NCBI GenBank assembly: GCA_003663415.1
Contig: QMZY01000065.1
Coordinates: forward strand, 1-5,423
Source of the DNA: Candidatus Aenigmatarchaeota archaeon
Lineage (GTDB): Archaea > Aenigmatarchaeota > Aenigmatarchaeia > QMZP01
Length of the DNA stretch: 5,423 nucleotides
Direction: 5' to 3'
Position 1 is the stretch's first letter. Each line of letters begins with the position of its first letter. The notes below the pieces were generated by a model. It was not told the DNA's origin. It ran no database searches and worked only from the letters and a program-made list of their open reading frames with translations. The translations under genes were made by a program, and so were the position numbers. Shown one piece after another: positions 1 to 5,100 of this stretch.

Positions 1-81
1 ATTTCTGTAGAGCCAAAAATGGTGGAGCAAATAGCAAAACTTGTTCTTTTGCCTGTCCATAAAAAACTAACGGCTGGGTGA
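1..81 (+). CDS. Possible C-terminal end of an unidentified protein (5' end outside window)
   Basis: Frame 1 is open from the first base and ends at TGA 79-81, giving about 26 residues that read ISVEPKMVEQIAKLVLLPVH and then KKLTAG. The alternation of charged and aliphatic residues looks like a real C-terminal amphipathic helix, and codons such as GAG, AAA, ATA and GCA match the thermosome downstream. It would be convergent with the tRNA gene, with 16 bases between the stop and the tRNA 3' end. The opposite strand is also open from an ATG at 60-58 to the window edge (20 codons, starting MDRQKNKFCY), but has no ribosome binding site and looks less protein-like. The fragment is too short to assign a family or function. 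Confidence 0.35.
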   Translation: MSVEPKMVEQIAKLVLLPVHKKLTAG

Positions 82-85
82 ATCT

Positions 86-90
86 AAAAA
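86..90 (-). terminator. T-run downstream of the tRNA
   Basis: On the minus strand a run of five T residues (90-86) lies seven bases past the discriminator base, and a run of six T follows at 66-61. Archaeal RNA polymerase commonly stops at such T-tracts after tRNA genes, and no hairpin is needed. Function is inferred from position and composition only. Confidence 0.35.
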
Positions 91-111
91 GCTTGGATGG
101 GCTCGCTGGGA

Positions 112-197
112 TTTCCGAACAAATTACTTTTCAAGTAACAATTTGACTTTTTGGCTGAAGCCTTTTGCGGAAGTGCTAACTCCTGAAAAAGGCTTCT
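112..197 (-). other. Non-canonical T-loop tRNA intron at 59/60 (86 nt)
   Basis: This second intron separates A59 (198) from T60 (111) inside the T loop and is longer than the mature tRNA. Its bulge-helix-bulge motif is textbook. Exon positions 54-57 (TTCG, 203-200) pair with CGGA (117-114) as U-A, U-G, C-G and G-C. The 5' bulge is A199 A198 | A197 and the 3' bulge A113 A112 | T111. The body contains a perfect 10-bp stem, GAAGCCTTTT (196-187) with AAAAGGCTTC (166-157), and a second hairpin TTACTT-GAA-AAGTAA (138-124), extendable by CAAA/TTTG across a 3-nt bulge. I see no C/D-box guide motif and no open reading frame. Introns at 59/60 are known in Thermoproteales, and other unusual positions in ARMAN-type archaea, so this site implies a splicing endonuclease of broad specificity. 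Confidence 0.85.
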
Positions 198-219
198 TTC
201 GAACCCAGGACCTCCCGCT

Positions 220-256
220 TGCCTAGAAGCATATCATGCTGAGCGCATGATTGTCA
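220..256 (-). other. Canonical tRNA intron at 37/38 (37 nt)
   Basis: This intron lies in the anticodon loop and has a clear bulge-helix-bulge cleavage motif for the archaeal splicing endonuclease. The central four-pair helix joins exon positions 32-35 (CTTA, 262-259) to TAGG (225-222) as C-G, U-G, U-A and A-U. The 5' bulge is T258 A257 | T256 and the 3' bulge is C221 A220 | A219. The intron body carries a perfect 7-bp hairpin, ATCATGC (251-245) with GCATGAT (239-233), around the loop GCTCA. Because 257 and 220 are both A, sequence alone leaves the cut ambiguous by one base; the bulge-helix-bulge geometry favours the stated ends, and the mature tRNA is the same either way. Confidence 0.85.
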
Positions 257-320
257 TATAAGACGGGCGCTCTAGGCCAACTGAGCTACGAGCCCACAGC
301 AATAGAAAAATTTAAAAAGA

Positions 321-330
321 TATTTATATA
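321..330 (-). promoter_or_regulatory. Probable TATA box for the tRNA gene
   Basis: The minus strand reads TATATAAATA over 330-321, centred about 30 bases upstream of the first tRNA base at 295. That spacing fits archaeal TBP-dependent initiation at or just before the mature 5' end. The surrounding DNA is almost entirely A and T, so other registers, including TTTAAA at 312-317, cannot be excluded. Confidence 0.45.
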
Positions 331-362
331 TATATTTTTTGAAAGTTTAGATTTATAAAGCA

Positions 363-370
363 TTTATATG
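363..370 (+). promoter_or_regulatory. Probable TATA box for the thermosome gene
   Basis: TTTATATG at 363-370 resembles the archaeal TATA consensus and would place initiation near 390-396, giving a leader of about 30 bases that includes the ribosome binding site. TTTATAAA at 352-359 and CTATAAAG at 372-379 are competing candidates. TTATATAT at 383-390 is less likely because transcripts would start too close to or inside the ribosome binding site. No distinct heat-shock operator is recognisable. Confidence 0.4.
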
Positions 371-412
371 TCTATAAAGAAATTATATATTTCCTGATAT
401 TTTTTAAGAAAA

Positions 413-420
413 GAGGTGAT
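413..420 (+). promoter_or_regulatory. Strong Shine-Dalgarno site for the thermosome
   Basis: GAGGTGAT is complementary over eight bases to the conserved archaeal 16S rRNA 3' end (AUCACCUC) and lies three bases before ATG 424. It fixes the start codon of the thermosome and shows that the mRNA is leadered. Confidence 0.85.
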
Positions 421-423
421 AAA

Positions 424-2070
424 ATGACAACACAGCCTATGGTTGCAAATATAGGAGGACAGCCTGTGTTAATACTTTCCGAAGGAACAACAAGAACAAA
501 AGGAAGGGAAGCCCAGAAAAACAACATCTCTGCAGCAAAAGCTGTTGCAGATGCTGTGAAAACAACACTCGGGCCAAAAGGAATGGACAAAATGCTGGTG
601 GATTCTATCGGAGACGTTGTCATAACCAATGACGGAGCAACAATCTTGGATGAAATGCAGATAGAACATCCAGCTGCAAAAATGATGGTTGAAATAGCAA
701 AGACACAGGACAAAGCGGTTGGAGACGGAACAACAACAGCAGTTGTTTTGGCAGGAGAACTTCTTAAAAAATCAGAAGAGCTTCTTGAACAGGAAATACA
801 CCCAACACTAATAACCAAGGGTTTCAGAATGGCAAAGGCAAAAGCCCTAGAAATTTTAAAAGAGATAGCAAAAAACGTGGATATAGACGATGAAAAAACA
901 CTGATGCAAATAGCAAACACTGCCATGACAGGAAAATCAGCTGAAAAAGCTTCCAAAGAGCTTGCAGAGATAGCAGTCAAGGCAATAAAAACAGTAGCAG
1001 AAAAAACAGACAAGGGAATACAAATAGACACAGACAACATAAAGTTAGAGAAAAAGGAAGGCGGTTCAATAAATGACACAGAGCTTATAAAAGGCGTGCT
1101 TATAGACAAAGAAGTCGTCCACTCGGCAATGCCAAAAACAGTAAAACAAGCTAAAATAGCACTGTTAGACTGCGCTTTGGAAATAAAAGAGCTTGAAGGC
1201 GATGCAAAAATAAACATTAATTCTCCAGAAAAAATGCAGGCATTCCTTGACCAACAGGAAAGCATGCTGAAAGACATGGTAGACAAAATAGTAAAGACAG
1301 GAACAAATGTTGTTTTCTGTCAGAAAGGCATAGATGATGTGGCTCAGCACTATCTGGCAAAGGCGGGGATTCTGGCAGCAAGAAGAGTAAAGAAATCAGA
1401 TATAGAAGCTCTGGCAAGAGCAACAGGAGCAAAGATCGTGAGCAACTTAAATGATTTAACCAGCGAAGACCTTGGCTATGCCGGAAGTGTTCAGGAAAGA
1501 AAGGTTGCCGGAGACGAAATGATATTTGTAGAAGAATGCAAAACACCAAAGTCAGTAACAATTCTTGTCAGGGGAGGAACAGAACATGTGATTGATGAAG
1601 TTGAACGGGCAATGCAGGATGCCATCAAGGGAATAGCAGCGGCCCTGGAGCTTGGAAAGTTTGTTGCGGGCGGCGGTGCTCCAGAAATAGAGGTTGCAAG
1701 AGAACTCAGAAAATATGCAGACAGTTTCAAAGGAAGAGAGCAACTTGCAGTGCAGGCGTTTGCAGATGCAATGGAAGTTGTTCCAAGAAGTTTGGCTGAA
1801 AACGCCGGCTTGGACCCGATTGATAAACTTGCGGCACTAAGAGCAGAGCATGATAAAAACACGAAGACATCCGGTCTTGATGTGTTCTCAGGAGAGGTTC
1901 AGGACATGGTAAAACTCGGGGTAATAGAGCCGCTAAAGATAAAACTTCAGGCAATCAAATCAGCGGCAGAAGCAGCAGAAATGATACTGAGGATAGATGA
2001 TATAATAGCAGCAGGAGCAACAGACAAGGGCAGTTCAGCGCCAAAAATGCCAGAGATGGGTGGCTATTAA
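424..2070 (+). CDS. thsA: Thermosome subunit (archaeal group II chaperonin, CCT/TCP-1 family)
   Basis: This 548-residue protein is a cytosolic ATP-driven chaperonin subunit that assembles into double rings and encloses unfolded proteins under a built-in lid. The equatorial domain (about 1-145 and 400-530) has the nucleotide-binding motifs TTLGPKGMDKM (47-57), GDVVITNDGATIL (63-75) with D64, and GDGTT (100-104). The intermediate domain (about 146-213 and 363-399) carries catalytic D399 in ERAMQDA, followed by GGGAPE (416-421). The apical domain (about 214-362) includes the lid-forming helical protrusion NINSPEKMQAFLDQQE (264-279). Length and key residues are intact, so it should be active. The C-terminus ends MPEMGGY instead of the long Gly-Met tail seen in many thermosomes. 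The ATG is set by the GAGGTGAT site. Of 45 Ile codons, 33 are ATA by my count. The gene stands alone between a divergent tRNA and a terminator. Family assignment is secure; the subunit letter is nominal, because paralogues elsewhere cannot be seen. Confidence 0.97.
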   Translation: MTTQPMVANIGGQPVLILSEGTTRTKGREAQKNNISAAKAVADAVKTTLGPKGMDKMLVDSIGDVVITNDGATILDEMQIEHPAAKMMVEIAKTQDKAVGDGTTTAVVLAGELLKKSEELLEQEIHPTLITKGFRMAKAKALEILKEIAKNVDIDDEKTLMQIANTAMTGKSAEKASKELAEIAVKAIKTVAEKTDKGIQIDTDNIKLEKKEGGSINDTELIKGVLIDKEVVHSAMPKTVKQAKIALLDCALEIKELEGDAKININSPEKMQAFLDQQESMLKDMVDKIVKTGTNVVFCQKGIDDVAQHYLAKAGILAARRVKKSDIEALARATGAKIVSNLNDLTSEDLGYAGSVQERKVAGDEMIFVEECKTPKSVTILVRGGTEHVIDEVERAMQDAIKGIAAALELGKFVAGGGAPEIEVARELRKYADSFKGREQLAVQAFADAMEVVPRSLAENAGLDPIDKLAALRAEHDKNTKTSGLDVFSGEVQDMVKLGVIEPLKIKLQAIKSAAEAAEMILRIDDIIAAGATDKGSSAPKMPEMGGY

Positions 2071-2080
2071 CCCCCACTTC

Positions 2081-2115
2081 TTTCTATTATTTTTTGTTAA
2101 ATAACAAACTTTTTA
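2081..2115 (+). terminator. Thermosome transcription terminator
   Basis: After the TAA at 2068-2070 comes a pyrimidine-rich stretch, then the inverted repeat TTTGTT (2093-2098) and AACAAA (2103-2108) around AAAT, then CTTTTT. A weak AT hairpin flanked by T-tracts fits archaeal intrinsic termination. It partly overlaps the TATA box of the next gene. Confidence 0.5.
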
Positions 2116-2119
2116 TATC
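2112..2119 (+). promoter_or_regulatory. Probable TATA box for the large surface-protein gene
   Basis: TTTATATC at 2112-2119 closely matches the archaeal TATA consensus. Initiation about 25 bases downstream, near 2140-2145, would leave a leader of about 30 bases containing the AAGTGAT site. This supports separate transcription from the thermosome. Confidence 0.5.
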
Positions 2120-2159
2120 AAAAAATTATTTTTTCAATATGTTGTAGTTGTTTTCTTTA

Positions 2160-2166
2160 AAGTGAT
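2160..2166 (+). promoter_or_regulatory. Shine-Dalgarno site for the surface protein
   Basis: AAGTGAT ends six bases before ATG 2173. GTGAT matches the anti-Shine-Dalgarno AUCAC, weaker than the thermosome site. Together with the signal peptide that begins at this ATG, it decides the start. Confidence 0.6.
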
Positions 2167-2172
2167 TTTGGT

Positions 2173-5100
2173 ATGAAAAAGTCCCAAGCAAAACTCGGAA
2201 TAACAAAGTTATTTGTATTCATATTTTTTTTGCTCCTTCTGTTTGTTTTTTTACCAGGAATTTATTCCATCCGAAACTTTTCAATCACTGTAAAACCCTG
2301 TTACAAGGTTTCTGAACCCCTTGAAATTCACATTCAAGGCCCGCCAAAAACCTTCTTTACCATCAAAACCTATTCCCCGGACAAAAAAACCGTTTATCCC
2401 TTCGGAAAATTCCAGACCAGTTCACAAGGCACGCATTCTTTTTACTATCCATCAGGCTATTCCTCTACAGGAGTATATAATATTTTCCTTGAAACCAATC
2501 AACAAAAAATTAACAAAAGCTTTGAAATTCAAGGGCAGTGTGTTTCTCAGGAACCACCGCAAAACCAAGAAGCAACCAAAAACCAGATAATTACTGAACC
2601 GGAAAAAAACACAAGCAGGCAAACAGAAAAAAAATCTGCAGAAAAACCAAAACCATTAACCACCGGTTTAAAGCAAACGAAACAAACCAATTTAACGAAA
2701 ATCTTGCTTAAACCACGCTTTAAATCCTTTTCCCTGTGGCAACACCCGCGGTTTTTGGTAAATTTTACTTATAAAAGAACAGGATTTTCAGTATCTTCTC
2801 AAAACACCAACTTGCAGAGCATTAAAATAGATTTGGACGAAAGGCTGAAAGGCAAAGTTAAAACAGTTTTCCAAAACAAAAACCTTGAGCTTGTTCCTCT
2901 CCAAAACATACAGCCGGGATGTTATCAGCTCAAAATGTTCCGGGGGAACCAGTCCCAAGAGATATGGTTTTCATGGGGTCTGGTTTCTGTGAACACAGAA
3001 AAACCCATTTACAGACCAGGCGAAGAAGCCAAAATCTGGATGGTTGTTCTGGACAGGCACGGATATCCTGTGGAAGGAGCGAATGTAACGTTAAGAATAA
3101 CAGACCATGAAAACAACTCCCAGGTTTTTTCCACATTTTCAGGCACTGTTAAAGAAACCGGCAAAGGAATTTACGAAGCGAGATATAGAGTTAGGAAAGA
3201 AGGCAATCACACTCTTTGGGTTCTGGCGGAGGCAGACGACGTGGTTTCGGAATTTGAATCCCATTTCCTTTCCAAGAAGAGTTATGAATTTGACATCCTT
3301 AGAGAAACCCCAATGGTCATAGACCCGAAAAAGGGATGGTTTGAATCCAAAATTAAGATTGTTTCTTATATTCCTATACAGAACTTTACATTAAAGGAAT
3401 ACCTTCCCAAGGAATTTCAAGTGAAAACAAACGCTGAGATTGTTAAAACAGAGAACAAAACTGTTTTGAAATGGGAAAACCTTTCCAATGGTTCATGGGT
3501 TTCTTATAAATTTTCTGTTCCATGGGTTTGGCCTTATCTTTATGAATTCGGGCCTGCTAAGATTGTATACCAAGATAAAATTTTCCAAGAAGCAAGACCC
3601 TGGTATCTGGCAATAGACCCATCTTTCAATTACACAGAGCATCTAATAGATTCCGGGACAAACGTTTACAGAGTTATGGACATCGAAGTCTTGGATTTTG
3701 ACAAGGACGGAGATCTGGATTTTGTGGCATGCGCCTATGGGTCGGATGAAATAAACTGGTGGAGCAACCAAGGCGATAACCAAACCTTTACCAACATCCT
3801 TATCCAGGATACTCCAAACACTGACGGAGTCAAAGACATCGAAGTCCTTGACTTCGACGGCGACGGTGATTATGATGTTGTGTATGCGGCGGGATTGGAA
3901 AACCGAATCGCGTGGTTAGAAAACTCCGGAAACAACCAGAGTTTTACAGACCACGAAATCAATGAGAGCGCAACATACTGCGACAACCCGAGCGATATTG
4001 AGGTTCTGGATTTTGACAGGGATGGAGATTATGACGTGGTGGCTGCTTTACAAGATGATGATGAAATTTCCTGGTTCAGGAACGAAGGCGACAATTTGAC
4101 TTTTACCAAAGTTATTATTCTTAGATATAATGCAAACCTTGATGGAGTTCGAGACATTGAAGTTCTGGATTTTGACGGGGACGGAGATTATGACATTGGA
4201 TATGCTGCAACCCTTGAGGACAGAATCGCTTGGTTACGAAATTCCGGGGACAACCAGACCTTTACCGATATCCAGGTCTGCGAAAGCACGCTTACCTGCG
4301 AGGATGTCAGAGACATTGAAGTCACAGACTTCGACAAGGACGGAGACTACGATATTGTTGCAGCTGTTTATAGTGACAGAAGAATATCCTGGTGGGAAAA
4401 CTCAGGAGACAACCAGACCTTTACAGAGCACGTAATCGCTGCTGGTATAGTTTATGCTGAAGGAATAAATGATGTGGAAGTCGGTGATATGGACGGGGAC
4501 GGAGACTATGACGTTGTGGTTTCTTTGTATTTAGGAGACAAATTGGCCTGGTGGAAAAACTCTGGAAATAACTTGGACTTTGAAGAAGAAACAGTAATCC
4601 AAAGTTCTAGTCTTGCGAATGGAGCATGGACAACCAGAATAATTCCGGAATTTGAGAGCAATGGAATAAAAGCAATAGTTTTGGCTTCTTATGATGGAAA
4701 CAGATTAGCGTGGTGGGAGCCGAAACAAAAACCAGAAATAACAATACTCTCTCCCAATGAAAGCAGCCAAAGCAAAACAGTTCTTCTGAACTTTACTGTT
4801 TATGATTTATATTCCACAACCCTTGAGTGCTGGTATTCCTTGAATGGAGAATTAACCTACATAGGTTCTGTAACAAACGGCACATATTATAACACAACCA
4901 TACAGGTCGAGAACAATAAAATAGAACAGAACCTGACTGTGATATGCCAGAACAGTTTTACAAACGGCTCTGAAACAGTTCTCTGGTCGGCTCATCCGTT
5001 TTCCACTGGCTGGTCATACCGAATTCCAATAAACATCACTGAAAACTCAGGAAAAAATTTAACTGAATACCAGGTCATGCTTTCTTTGGATACAGAAACC

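Larger units (their letters stand above)
98..295 (-). tRNA. tRNA-Ile (anticodon UAU) interrupted by two introns
   Basis: On the minus strand the gene has three exons, 295-257, 219-198 and 111-98, which join into a 75-nt cloverleaf. The acceptor stem is GGGCTCG (295-289) with CGAGCCC (105-99), seven perfect pairs, followed by discriminator A (98). The D stem is GCTC/GAGC with loop AGTTGGCCTA, containing A14, G15, G18G19 and A21. The anticodon stem is CCCGT/GCGGG with one T-G pair, the spliced loop is CTTATAA, and the anticodon UAU lies at 260-258. The variable loop is AGGTC, with C48 able to pair with G15. The T stem is CTGGG/CCCAG and the loop TTCGAAT. No CCA is encoded (TCC follows the A), so the CCA-adding enzyme must complete the end. 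UAU should read the isoleucine codon AUA; the G1-rich acceptor stem, A73 and AGGTC loop also fit archaeal tRNA-Ile. Most archaea instead use a CAU tRNA modified to agmatidine, so this anticodon is uncommon. Confidence 0.9.

Noticed and set aside
1..60. A minus-strand frame with ATG at 60-58 running off the left edge (MDRQKNKFCY...)
   Set aside because: No ribosome binding site precedes it and the composition is unconvincing. The plus-strand frame ending at 81 is more protein-like, though both are short.
112..197. A C/D-box guide RNA inside the T-loop intron, as in some archaeal tRNA-Trp introns
   Set aside because: No convincing C box (RUGAUGA) paired with a D box (CUGA) is present on the transcribed strand.
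98..295. The separated tRNA pieces considered as a split or permuted tRNA
   Set aside because: The exons lie in normal 5' to 3' order on one strand, each junction has its own bulge-helix-bulge motif, and there is no sign of separate promoters.
372..1286. A 304-residue open frame on the minus strand opposite the thermosome
   Set aside because: It is Ser/Phe/Ile-rich and mirrors the codon pattern of the real gene on the other strand. It has no ribosome binding site and lies wholly within an unmistakable thermosome.
1491..1862. Other minus-strand frames inside the thermosome, such as this 123-residue one
   Set aside because: Low-complexity Ser/Ala/Leu composition and complete overlap with conserved chaperonin motifs mark it as an antisense shadow.
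2321..2590. An 89-residue plus-strand frame rich in Lys and Pro
   Set aside because: It is the shifted reading of the surface-protein gene, which is open through this whole stretch from a signal peptide at 2173; it has no start signal of its own.
4130..4435. A 101-residue plus-strand frame in the propeller region
   Set aside because: Its repeated TETTI-like and TRPL-like segments are out-of-frame readings of the 159-bp repeats, not a separate gene.
3679..4722. The regular 159-bp repeats considered as a CRISPR-like or non-coding array
   Set aside because: The repeats stay in one reading frame, vary at third codon positions and encode a known calcium-loop blade, so they are protein repeats.
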